DNA of 9,068 bases, from positions 1 to 9,068 of the forward strand of contig JAICYA010000053.1 in NCBI GenBank assembly GCA_025934455.1, read 5' to 3'. A program made the position numbers and the translations under genes. Source of the DNA: Rudaea sp. (GTDB taxonomy: Bacteria > Pseudomonadota > Gammaproteobacteria > Xanthomonadales > Rhodanobacteraceae). This document shows, in pieces, positions 1-5,967 of this stretch (position 1 is the first letter of the stretch; the number at the start of each line of letters is the position of its first letter). The notes below the pieces were generated by a model. That model saw only the letters and a program-made list of their open reading frames with translations, searched no databases and was not told the origin of the DNA.

Positions 1-1
1 A

Positions 2-808
2 AACCGCGGCAAAGCGACAGCGCTGAAGGCCGCAATGGACTGTGTCCGGACCGAGTTTGTGGTGTTCGCCGATGCGCGGCAGCGCTTCGCGCCCGACGCG
101 CTGCGCCGATTGCTGGCGCCATTCGCCGATGTGCAGGTCGGCGCGGTGAGCGGCGAATTGCGCATCGTCGATGCGGCCGGGCGGTCGACAGCGACCGGGT
201 TGTACTGGCGATTCGAGAAATTCATTCGCGCAGGCGAAGCGCAGCTCGGCTGGTTGCACGGCGTCAGCGGCGCCGTTTATGCGTTGCGCACGCCGCTATT
301 CAATACGCCGTTGGCGGGTACAGTGCTCGATGATCTGTGGATTCCGCTGCACGTCGTGTTCGCCGGAAGCCGCGTCTGGATGGCGCGCGATGCGATCGCA
401 ATCGACACGCCCAGTGCCGGCAATACCGAGGAATACCGGCGCAAGTTGCGTACGCTCGCCGGCAACTGGCAGTTGCTCATGCGTCTGCCGCGCCTGCTCA
501 ATCCGTGGCGCAATCCGGTTTTCCTGCCGTGGGTGTCGCACAAGCTGTTGCGCCTGATCGCACCGTGGGCCTTGATCGCGATGTGGCTGAGTTCCGCGTG
601 GGCGGATGGCCCGATCTACCGCCTTGCGTTCTACCTGCAAAGCGCCGCTTACCTCGCGGCCTTGCTTGCGCTGGTGGCGCCGCGCCTGGCGTTGCGCATC
701 CCTTTGTTGACGAGCGCGGGCAGCTTCGTCGTGCTCAACGCCGCTGCGCTGCTGGCGCTGCCGGCGAGTCTGACCCTGGATAGCCGCCGACTGTGGAAAC
801 GCCATTAG
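2..808 (+). CDS. Membrane-anchored GT2 glycosyltransferase, 5' end missing
   Basis: The frame is open from base 2, so the gene starts upstream of the window; 268 residues are visible. They begin with NRGKATALKAA, the usual GT2 'GKxxALN' segment that precedes the metal-binding motif. At about residues 24-26 this copy reads DAR (in FADARQRF) instead of the usual DxD. V-L-D-D at about 108-111 fits the catalytic acidic pair, and RRKLRTLAGNW at about 146-156 lies where processive GT2 enzymes carry Q-x-x-R-W. Three hydrophobic segments follow (about 182-201, 206-226, 238-256), so it should be an inner-membrane enzyme with a cytosolic catalytic domain. By family it transfers a nucleotide-activated sugar in polysaccharide assembly; donor and acceptor cannot be read from sequence. 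The stop lies 14 bp before the next gene's start, consistent with one operon. I recall the 'DARQRF' form in other envelope-polysaccharide GT2 proteins, so it is probably a subfamily trait rather than a broken site. Confidence 0.9.
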   Translation, partial: NRGKATALKAAMDCVRTEFVVFADARQRFAPDALRRLLAPFADVQVGAVSGELRIVDAAGRSTATGLYWRFEKFIRAGEAQLGWLHGVSGAVYALRTPLFNTPLAGTVLDDLWIPLHVVFAGSRVWMARDAIAIDTPSAGNTEEYRRKLRTLAGNWQLLMRLPRLLNPWRNPVFLPWVSHKLLRLIAPWALIAMWLSSAWADGPIYRLAFYLQSAAYLAALLALVAPRLALRIPLLTSAGSFVVLNAAALLALPASLTLDSRRLWKRH

Positions 809-811
809 GAG
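807..811 (+). promoter_or_regulatory. Ribosome binding site of the GT4 gene
   Basis: AGGAG overlaps the TAG stop of the preceding gene and lies 11 bases before the ATG at 823. It supports that ATG over an in-frame GTG at 793, which lies inside the upstream gene and has no comparable site. The spacing is slightly long. Confidence 0.6.
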
Positions 812-822
812 CGCTCGATCGC

Positions 823-2019
823 ATGAGGATACTGGCTCTGACAACGCGCTTGCCTTATCCGCCGCGCGAAGGACATCAATTGCGCACCTGGCACGTATTG
901 CGCGCGCTGGCCAGCGCGCACGACGTGAGCCTGCTGAGCTTTCTGCGCGATGACGACGTGCCCGCGCAGAGCGGACCCTTGCGCGCGATCCTCAAGCGAT
1001 TCGAAACATTCCCGATTCCCGCGCAGCACTCGTTTTGGCGGCTGATCGCAGCGCTGCTTCGCGGCGTGCTGGGGCCGCGGCCCTTCGTCGCCGAGAAGTA
1101 CACCTGCGCGCCGATGCGCAAGCGCATCCTGGAACTGCTGCCCGAGATCGATGCGATCCATATCTGCATCCTGCCGCTGATGGCGCTGATCGACGTCGCT
1201 GCGGTGCGCGTGCCGCTCGTGCTGGACGCACACAACGTGGAACACCTGTTGTTGCAGCAACGCGCCGCGATCGAACCGTGGTGGCCGCAGCGTCATTTGC
1301 TGCGTCGACAGGTGCCGAAGCTGAAGGCATTCGAGCAGCACGCCTGCACCGTGGCTGATTGCGTCCTGGCATGTTCTAGCGACGATGCGCGAGAACTCGC
1401 GCAATTGACGTCGACGGCATCGATAGCGATCGTGCCGAACGGAGTCGACGTCGAAATGCATCGCCCCGCGCCGACTGCGTCGGTACATCCGGCACGTTTG
1501 GTGTTCGTCGGCGGCATGAATTGGTTCCCGAACCGGGACGGTGTGCAATGGTTCCTCGACGAAATCTTCCCGCGCATTCTCGATGCGCGCGCCGATGCGG
1601 AGTTTGTGCTCGTCGGCAACGCGGATGGCGTGCGCGTCGCGCCAAAAATTGCAGCGAACGTGCATTTGCTGGGGTTCGTGGAGGACCTGACGCCGATCAT
1701 CCACGACACCACGATCTACATCGTGCCTTTACGCGCCGGCAGCGGCACGCGGCTCAAGGTTCTGGAAGCCATGGCCTATGGAATGCCGATCGTCACCACG
1801 CGCCGTGGCGCGGAAGGGATCATGCTCGCGCCGGACGACGAAGCGTTGTTCGCCGATGGCGCGGAGGATTTTGCCAGCGCCGTCGTGCGGCTTATCGACC
1901 ACCCCGCGCAGGCCGCGCGTCTGGGAACGGCGGCGCGCAAGAAGGCGGAGCAGGTTTACGACTGGAACGTCGTCGGTCGTCAGCTGCTGGCGGCTTACGC
2001 GCAGTTGACGGCCACTTAA
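823..2019 (+). CDS. GT4 family glycosyltransferase (sugar transferase)
   Basis: A 398-residue GT-B fold enzyme that transfers a sugar from a nucleotide donor to a growing glycan in the cytosol. The N-terminal Rossmann domain starts MRILALTTRLPYPPREG, typical of the PEP-CTERM/EpsH-associated 'stp1' type sugar transferases. DAHNVEH at about 135-141 is a common motif of that domain. The C-terminal GT1-type domain shows PNGVDV (about 215-220), LVFVGGMNWFPN (about 236-247), the LGFVED segment (about 293-298) and GSGTRLKVLEAMAYG (about 316-330), the nucleotide-sugar binding E-x7-E region, followed by PIVTT and GAEGI. There is no signal peptide or clear membrane segment. ATG 823 is preferred to GTG 793 because the beta-strand begins right after it and it has a ribosome site. 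Its TAA stop overlaps the stop of the convergent gene. The linkage it makes is unknown. Confidence 0.93.
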   Translation: MRILALTTRLPYPPREGHQLRTWHVLRALASAHDVSLLSFLRDDDVPAQSGPLRAILKRFETFPIPAQHSFWRLIAALLRGVLGPRPFVAEKYTCAPMRKRILELLPEIDAIHICILPLMALIDVAAVRVPLVLDAHNVEHLLLQQRAAIEPWWPQRHLLRRQVPKLKAFEQHACTVADCVLACSSDDARELAQLTSTASIAIVPNGVDVEMHRPAPTASVHPARLVFVGGMNWFPNRDGVQWFLDEIFPRILDARADAEFVLVGNADGVRVAPKIAANVHLLGFVEDLTPIIHDTTIYIVPLRAGSGTRLKVLEAMAYGMPIVTTRRGAEGIMLAPDDEALFADGAEDFASAVVRLIDHPAQAARLGTAARKKAEQVYDWNVVGRQLLAAYAQLTAT

Positions 2020-2027
2020 CGCGCGCG
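2016..2027. repeat. 12-bp direct repeat, copy 1
   Basis: TTAACGCGCGCG. The same 12 bases occur at 4975-4986 in the same orientation. Each copy is the 3' end of a minus-strand gene and encodes a terminal Arg-Ala-Arg-stop. The sequence is low in complexity, so chance is possible. Confidence 0.5.
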
Positions 2028-2747
2028 CCAGCGATAATCGAGCGCACCGAGCAGTTCGTGCAGGGCGGCTTCGCTTTTGCTCAACGCCGAACTCTGCGGC
2101 AGGTAGTAACCGACGCCACCCGGCGGCAAATAGCGGCGATCGCTGATGTACGGACAGGGTGCGAATCCCGCGGCGCGAAACGCGATCAGCGCGCGCGGCA
2201 AATGCAGGGCCGAACTCACGAGCCAAATCCGCTCGGGCAATGCAGGCTCGAGCGCGTGCAGTTGCGCGGCGTTTTCCCATGTCGTTTGTGAGCGCTGTTC
2301 GGTGCGAATCTGCGCGGCCGGGACGCCGAGTCGCTGCGCAAATTTCTGCAGGATCGCGCTTTCGCTGATAGCGAACGGTCCGCCGCCGGCGAAAACCAGG
2401 GTCGCATTCGGCTGACTTCGCCACAGTCCGATGCCCGCGAGCGCGCGCGCAAGCGTAATCGGAGCCAGTGCGCTGAAGTCGGTGTTGTCGGCAGGCTCGC
2501 GCTCGAGTCCGCCGGACAGCTCCACGATCGATGTTGGCGGCGTAGCCGAACAAGCGGCATTTGCCGGAACGCGCGATTCGATCTGCCAGACCAGCGCATT
2601 GGCGCCGAACGGGCACATCAGCACGATCAACGTGAATTCGAGCGCGAGTCCGAACCAGCGCAACCAATGCGGCAGCCGTCGCCAGAGCAACGTCAGCAGC
2701 AGCGCCAGCAGCAAGCCGGAACCCAATGGCGACAATAATGTGTGCAT
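2016..2747 (-). CDS. DUF218 (ElyC/SanA/YdcF-type) membrane protein
   Basis: A 243-residue protein with two N-terminal hydrophobic segments (about 8-22 and 31-46), then a DUF218 domain. Family landmarks in order are IVELSGG (about 74-80, matching the usual 'vvLGGG'), GGGPF (about 121-125), the conserved region RSQTTWENA (about 152-160, matching 'SrtTyENA'), LVSSALHLPRA (about 176-186) and a C-terminal E-L-L-G. Family members such as ElyC and SanA affect envelope or peptidoglycan integrity in enterobacteria. The biochemical reaction is poorly known, and a polysaccharide role here is inferred from context. I chose the ATG at 2747; an alternative GTG at 2813 would add 22 Arg-rich residues but falls inside a strong hairpin. 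Upstream on the same strand is the beta-helix gene, 87 bp away. The stop codon overlaps that of the convergent GT4 gene, leaving no room for a terminator between them. Confidence 0.85.
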   Translation of the reverse strand: MHTLLSPLGSGLLLALLLTLLWRRLPHWLRWFGLALEFTLIVLMCPFGANALVWQIESRVPANAACSATPPTSIVELSGGLEREPADNTDFSALAPITLARALAGIGLWRSQPNATLVFAGGGPFAISESAILQKFAQRLGVPAAQIRTEQRSQTTWENAAQLHALEPALPERIWLVSSALHLPRALIAFRAAGFAPCPYISDRRYLPPGGVGYYLPQSSALSKSEAALHELLGALDYRWRAR

Positions 2748-2766
2748 GCGCGTTCGCGTCCGTGCT

Positions 2767-2783
2767 GGCGAAACCGTTTCGCC
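2767..2783 (-). promoter_or_regulatory. Perfect inverted repeat in the beta-helix/DUF218 gap
   Basis: GGCGAAA, three bases, TTTCGCC: a perfect 7-bp stem lying 20 bases upstream of the DUF218 ATG. No T-run follows on either strand, so a classical intrinsic terminator is not supported. It could be an operator or an mRNA hairpin that affects initiation. Confidence 0.4.
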
Positions 2784-2791
2784 GCGAAATG

Positions 2792-2824
2792 CCGCAACGA
2801 GCGCGCGTCGCACGCGCGTTGCGG
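2792..2824 (-). terminator. Strong hairpin just after the beta-helix stop (terminator or attenuator)
   Basis: Read as minus-strand RNA, an 8-bp stem (CCGCAACG with CGUUGCGG) is followed by one C/U mismatch, a further 6 bp with one G-U pair, and a 3-base loop. It begins 10 bases after the TAG stop of the beta-helix gene and ends 44 bases before the DUF218 start. The tail reads CAUUUCGCGG, so there is no real U-tract. It could be a weak GC-rich terminator, an attenuator setting the ratio of the two products, or a 3' stabilising structure. Confidence 0.5.
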
Positions 2825-2834
2825 TTGTCCTATT

Positions 2835-4634
2835 CTACTGGCACGAGCTCGGATTGAACTCGAACCCATTGCACCAAATGCTGTCTGTGTCTCCGGCTCC
2901 CTGATATTGCGTCGCGCCGATATCGTAACCGCCGAGTGTAGGTCGCGGCAGGTCGCGCGAATCGACCGACAGGATGCCCGCGCCGATATCAGCGGCATTG
3001 ATCAACGGACTGGAGGGCTTTGGCAGCGCATCGAATGTCGCCATATCGGCGCTCACGATTTGCGGGTCGATATTGCAGCGGTTGGTGCCGGGCGGGCAAT
3101 AACTGTCCTTGACCTGGTAGGTCAGATTGCCCGCGTAGCTAACGGGCCAATTCGTCGGGCCGCTGTCCCAATAGAACAGGCACGACTGAGTTTGGCCGCC
3201 ATCCACCCAGTTTGGCTGGCCGATCAGCGTATTGTTCTGCACCGCGACGCTGGATGTGGAATCGCCGTTGATGGCGAGAATCAGGCAATCGCCCTGGCCG
3301 GTGATCGTGTTGTAACGCACGAGCCCCTTCAGGCCGGGTTGCACCGAGAGTACCAGCGCGTTTCCCATTGCCCGGCATTGGTCGCCGGTGGTGTTGCCGC
3401 CACCGGAGTTGTCGCCCGACATGTAGTCTTGTCCCTGGAAATAGGCGCAGTTGCCGACGATGACCGAGTTCTCGATCGTCGGCGTGCCGGCCAGTTTCAC
3501 CTGATTGCCCGCATTGCCTTCGGCATGCGATTGCTGCACGGCGATCGTCGCGGTCGTGTCGGCGTAAAGCAGATCGAGGCCGTCCTGAGTGTTGTGATGG
3601 AACCAGGAATTCTGGAACACCCAGTTGCCGCTCGTGGTCGTTTCGCCGAAGCCGTCGCCGTAGCCGCCTTCCACTTGCCCCCAGCAGCCGATGATGTCGG
3701 TGCTCGGATAATTCTCGGTGCAGCCGTTGAAGCCGACCTCGACGGACTGAAACAACATTTGCCCAGAATCCGACGAGCCGGCCGCTTCGCCCAGGTCGCC
3801 GTCCCAGCCGGCCCAGCCGTTGGCGAGAATCTGCACGCGGTTCAGCGTCCAGTTGCTCAGACGCCCGGCAAGGACGCCGCGGTTGGCCATGCCGTGGATG
3901 TGCAAGTCTTGCAGCGTGACATTGCTCGAATCCTTGGCGTAGATGCCATACGACGCCCAGGGGCCGTACGGCGGTGTCGTGCGATTGCAGGCCAACGGAC
4001 CGCCGCCGCCGAGATGATTCTCGATGCAGTTGCTGTGGTCGGTGATTTCGAGGCAGCCGACCGTCACGTTGCTGCTGCCATTCAACGAAAGCACCTCGAC
4101 GGAATGCTGGCTGCCCCACAGTTGGGGCGGCGCGCTGCAACCCTGGTCCCAGCCCTGGCCGAGAATGCGCGTGGGTTGCGCGCTCGTGCCGCTGGGAATC
4201 GAGGCCATGAAGCAGTCCCAGGACCAGGCGCTGTTGCAGGCCGGATAAGCCGACGCGCCGGCTGCGTTCAGGCCCATCTCATAGCTGCCCGAGCCGATGA
4301 TCAGCGTGTCGCCGCCATGCAGTGCGATGGCCGGATTGGCGCCGTCGCCCTGTGGCGGCAATGCATCGAACGGGTGATGCCAGGCGCAGTTTTGTGCGCT
4401 GCCGCTGCCGGGATACGGCGCATTGCTGCGACCGTTGCATTGACTGATGGAGCCGCCATCCGTGCGCACGTAATACGTGGTACCGATTATCGATGCCGGA
4501 ATCGATACTGGCATTAATGTCGGCGACTGCGGCGGCGGACGCGGCAGCGGTCGATTGAGTTCGCGTGCGTTTGCGGCGTCAAGAAAGAGAAGAACAAGAA
4601 ACAAGACCGAAGAGGTGTGTAAAAATTTCATCAT
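2835..4634 (-). CDS. Secreted right-handed parallel beta-helix repeat protein
   Basis: A 599-residue protein with a Sec-type signal peptide (positive start, hydrophobic core about 9-18, likely cut after ANA at 23) and a proline-rich linker (about 27-45). Next come YYVRTDGG (54-61), CNGRSNAPYPGSG (66-78), CAWHHPFDALPP (83-94) and GGDTLIIGSGSY (107-118), a recognisable opening of one family of beta-helix proteins. Beyond about 150, short Asn/Gly-rich strand-turn repeats fill the chain (SSNVTVGCLEITDHSNC, SSNVTLQDLHIHG, NWVFQNSWFHHNTQDGLDL, SVAVQNNTLIG), as in pectate-lyase-like folds. The mature chain has 18 cysteines, an even number, consistent with periplasmic or extracellular disulfides. The C-terminus carries DSIWCNGFE (584-592). 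By fold it could bind, cleave or epimerise polysaccharide; no specific catalytic set can be assigned. ATG-ATG lies at the start and no clear Shine-Dalgarno is visible. The unusual 5' leader is described separately. Confidence 0.88.
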   Translation of the reverse strand: MMKFLHTSSVLFLVLLFLDAANARELNRPLPRPPPQSPTLMPVSIPASIIGTTYYVRTDGGSISQCNGRSNAPYPGSGSAQNCAWHHPFDALPPQGDGANPAIALHGGDTLIIGSGSYEMGLNAAGASAYPACNSAWSWDCFMASIPSGTSAQPTRILGQGWDQGCSAPPQLWGSQHSVEVLSLNGSSNVTVGCLEITDHSNCIENHLGGGGPLACNRTTPPYGPWASYGIYAKDSSNVTLQDLHIHGMANRGVLAGRLSNWTLNRVQILANGWAGWDGDLGEAAGSSDSGQMLFQSVEVGFNGCTENYPSTDIIGCWGQVEGGYGDGFGETTTSGNWVFQNSWFHHNTQDGLDLLYADTTATIAVQQSHAEGNAGNQVKLAGTPTIENSVIVGNCAYFQGQDYMSGDNSGGGNTTGDQCRAMGNALVLSVQPGLKGLVRYNTITGQGDCLILAINGDSTSSVAVQNNTLIGQPNWVDGGQTQSCLFYWDSGPTNWPVSYAGNLTYQVKDSYCPPGTNRCNIDPQIVSADMATFDALPKPSSPLINAADIGAGILSVDSRDLPRPTLGGYDIGATQYQGAGDTDSIWCNGFEFNPSSCQ

Positions 4635-4710
4635 TGCGGTAATGGATTCGCTAAGGGTGGCTCAGGTCCTTGTTTTGAAAACGGGAATTTATTATTGCGA
4701 ACAGGGGCAG

Positions 4711-4736
4711 GCCGCCGAGAGAATCTCGATGGCGGC
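4711..4736 (-). promoter_or_regulatory. Leader hairpin upstream of the beta-helix gene
   Basis: In minus-strand RNA, GCCGCC pairs with GGCGGC and, after a 3-base AUC bulge, GAGA pairs with UCUC around a UUC loop. It lies 76 bases upstream of the ATG, inside the leader that the candidate promoter would produce. No U-run follows, so it is a structured leader element of unknown function rather than a clear attenuator. Confidence 0.4.
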
Positions 4737-4882
4737 AAGTTGTCAGGGGAAGCTAAGCAAATGCGCGTACTAGGCGCTGGGTGGGCGGTGCCGCAACGTG
4801 GCCTTATGCGCGTTCCGTATTGCGCGGATGACGCCGTAACAACGAACGCAATGGCAAAACGCTTGGCTAACTGCCATCTGAA

Positions 4883-4899
4883 TCGGTAAAACTTACCGA
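4883..4899. promoter_or_regulatory. Perfect inverted repeat near predicted transcription start
   Basis: TCGGTAA, three bases, TTACCGA: a perfect 7-bp dyad. It begins a few bases downstream of the candidate -10 element on the minus strand, where a repressor could block initiation. No T-run follows on either side, which argues against a terminator. Confidence 0.4.
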
Positions 4900-4902
4900 C
4901 GC

Positions 4903-4930
4903 AGTGTGCCAGAGCTAGTCGCAATGTCAA
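4903..4930 (-). promoter_or_regulatory. Candidate sigma70 promoter for the beta-helix gene
   Basis: On the minus strand a perfect -35 hexamer TTGACA (4930-4925) is followed by a 16-base spacer and CACACT (4908-4903), a poor -10 match (3 of 6, keeping A2 and T6). The sequence just upstream of -35 is A/T-rich (AACGAATTTTTCG), resembling an UP element. A start near 4896 would give a leader of about 260 nt. The weak -10 keeps this tentative. Confidence 0.35.
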
Positions 4931-4943
4931 CGAAAAATTCGTT
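4929..4943. promoter_or_regulatory. Short inverted repeat overlapping candidate -35
   Basis: AACGAA, three A, TTCGTT: a 6-bp dyad whose edge overlaps the first two bases of the TTGACA hexamer. It also lies 32 bases past the stop of the minus-strand GT2 gene. It may be an operator or a weak end-of-gene hairpin. Confidence 0.3.
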
Positions 4944-4974
4944 CACCAATATGAATGGAAACGATGGATCGCAA

Positions 4975-4986
4975 TTAACGCGCGCG
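4975..4986. repeat. 12-bp direct repeat, copy 2
   Basis: TTAACGCGCGCG, identical to 2016-2027 and 2959 bp away in the same orientation. It is the 3' end of the minus-strand GT2 gene (Arg-Ala-Arg-stop). Flanking bases differ on both sides of the 12. Confidence 0.5.
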
Positions 4987-5967
4987 TAGCAGAAAAACCA
5001 GGCTGCGCAGGATATGGTGATGCATTTGTATACAGCGATAAAAGTATAATCGTGCCCAGCGCCGGTGCGCGCAATGGCGCAAGGCGCGCGCCATCGCATA
5101 GTGCGCGTCGCCCAAGGCAGCGCGCAGCTGCGACGCATAGGCGCGCGTGTCGTCGCGTCGCAGCAGGGCGCACAGGATGAACAGGTGCCGTCGCGGCACG
5201 GTCGTGATCGGAGGCCGGCGCGAGATCTGGTCGGCGCGGCCGGTGTCGCGGCGAAAGCCGTCGTGATCCAGATAAGCGCCGGGTCCTTGCAGGCACAGGC
5301 GCGCGAAGAATTCCCAGTCGTTGTAGCGACGCAGGCGTTCGTTGAACGACCCGGCGGCAGCGGCGCATTCACGGCGCATCATCAGGCCGCTCAGATAGAA
5401 CAGATCGCCGTTGACGATCGCCGGGAAGAAATCGCCGCATAGCAGTTGCGTCCGTTTTCCGTGCGGCAAATCGAACGGACGGCTGGCGAATCCGGCGTGC
5501 GGAAAGCGCGGATGCGCCCAACCCGGCGAATCGCCGGCTACGATGTGCTCGAGCGCCACGTGGCTCGCGTCCGCCAGCGTCGCACCATCGAGGCCGACAA
5601 AAGCGAGTTCCGGAACCTTCGCAAAGGCGGCGTCGAAGATGGCGAGCGTATCGGGCAGCCAATAGTCGTCGGAATCCAGAAAGCAGACGAATTCGCCGCG
5701 CGCGACACGCAAACCCGCATTGCGTGCCGCGCTGGCATGGCCGTGCGGCTGCGTAAGTATTTCAACGCACGGATCGGCGCCGTAGCGCCGTCGTAAACTC
5801 GCGGAGGTGCCGTCGGTGGAACCATCATCGACTACCACGATTTGAAGAGACGCGATCTGGAGAGGCGCAATGCGATCCTGCCGCAGAACCGAATCGACCG
5901 CGCGCTGCACAAGCTCGCAGCGATTGTAGGTCGGAATGACGACGCTGAATTTCGGCGCTTGATGCAT
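4975..5967 (-). CDS. GT2 family glycosyltransferase, GT-A fold
   Basis: A 330-residue protein opening MHQAPKFSVVIPTYNR, the standard GT2 start. VVDDGSTDG lies at about 45-53, the GHASAARNAG region at about 76-85, the metal-binding DSDD at about 98-101 (FLDSDDYW), and NDWEFFARL at about 216-224 carries the candidate base. No membrane segment is clear, so it is likely cytosolic or peripheral. It should add one sugar to a lipid-linked repeat unit, donor unknown. The C-terminal 90 residues are Arg/His-rich and unassigned. ATG 5967 is preferred to a TTG at 6000, which would add 11 residues inside the divergent flippase gene. A weak GGTGA lies upstream of the ATG. Its start codon overlaps that of the flippase gene. 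An apparent in-frame duplication, PLQIA-SLQIV, sits before the VVDDGS strand. It is followed by a 340-bp gap before the next gene on its strand. Confidence 0.92.
   Translation of the reverse strand: MHQAPKFSVVIPTYNRCELVQRAVDSVLRQDRIAPLQIASLQIVVVDDGSTDGTSASLRRRYGADPCVEILTQPHGHASAARNAGLRVARGEFVCFLDSDDYWLPDTLAIFDAAFAKVPELAFVGLDGATLADASHVALEHIVAGDSPGWAHPRFPHAGFASRPFDLPHGKRTQLLCGDFFPAIVNGDLFYLSGLMMRRECAAAAGSFNERLRRYNDWEFFARLCLQGPGAYLDHDGFRRDTGRADQISRRPPITTVPRRHLFILCALLRRDDTRAYASQLRAALGDAHYAMARALRHCAHRRWARLYFYRCIQMHHHILRSLVFLLRAR

Larger units (their letters stand above)
4635..4974. other. 340-bp intergenic leader between minus-strand GT2 and beta-helix genes
   Basis: This is the only gap over 300 bp. 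It is visibly richer in A/T than the flanking genes, with tracts such as GAATTTATTATTG at 4685-4697. It holds a candidate minus-strand promoter (4903-4930), two short perfect inverted repeats around it and a hairpin near the downstream gene, each listed separately. Small open frames cross it but show no recognisable protein features. I see no tRNA, recognisable riboswitch or insertion-sequence remnant. Confidence 0.7.

Noticed and set aside
2742..4517. A 591-codon open frame antisense to the beta-helix gene
   Set aside because: It has no recognisable domain and is Ala/Arg/Val-rich, as expected from reading the complement of GC-biased codons. The opposite strand has a clear signal peptide and beta-helix pattern.
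4761..4813. Direct repeat ATGCGCGT at 4761-4768 and 4806-4813
   Set aside because: Only 8 bp of low-complexity sequence, and the same octamer also appears near 2746. Most likely chance in a GC-rich genome.
4695..4889. A small plus-strand frame (64 codons) in the same gap
   Set aside because: No recognisable sequence, no convincing ribosome site and no conserved neighbour on that strand.
4903..4924. Possible sigma54 site around the TGGCAC on the minus strand
   Set aside because: TGGCAC matches the -24 half, but no GC follows at the required -12 spacing.
4631..4930. A 99-codon minus-strand frame in the leader whose stop overlaps the beta-helix ATG (ATGA-like)
   Set aside because: The overlap looks like coupling, but its only full-length start is a TTG inside the candidate -35. 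There is no ribosome site or protein family, and the composition is non-coding-like. It would be worth revisiting only if conserved.
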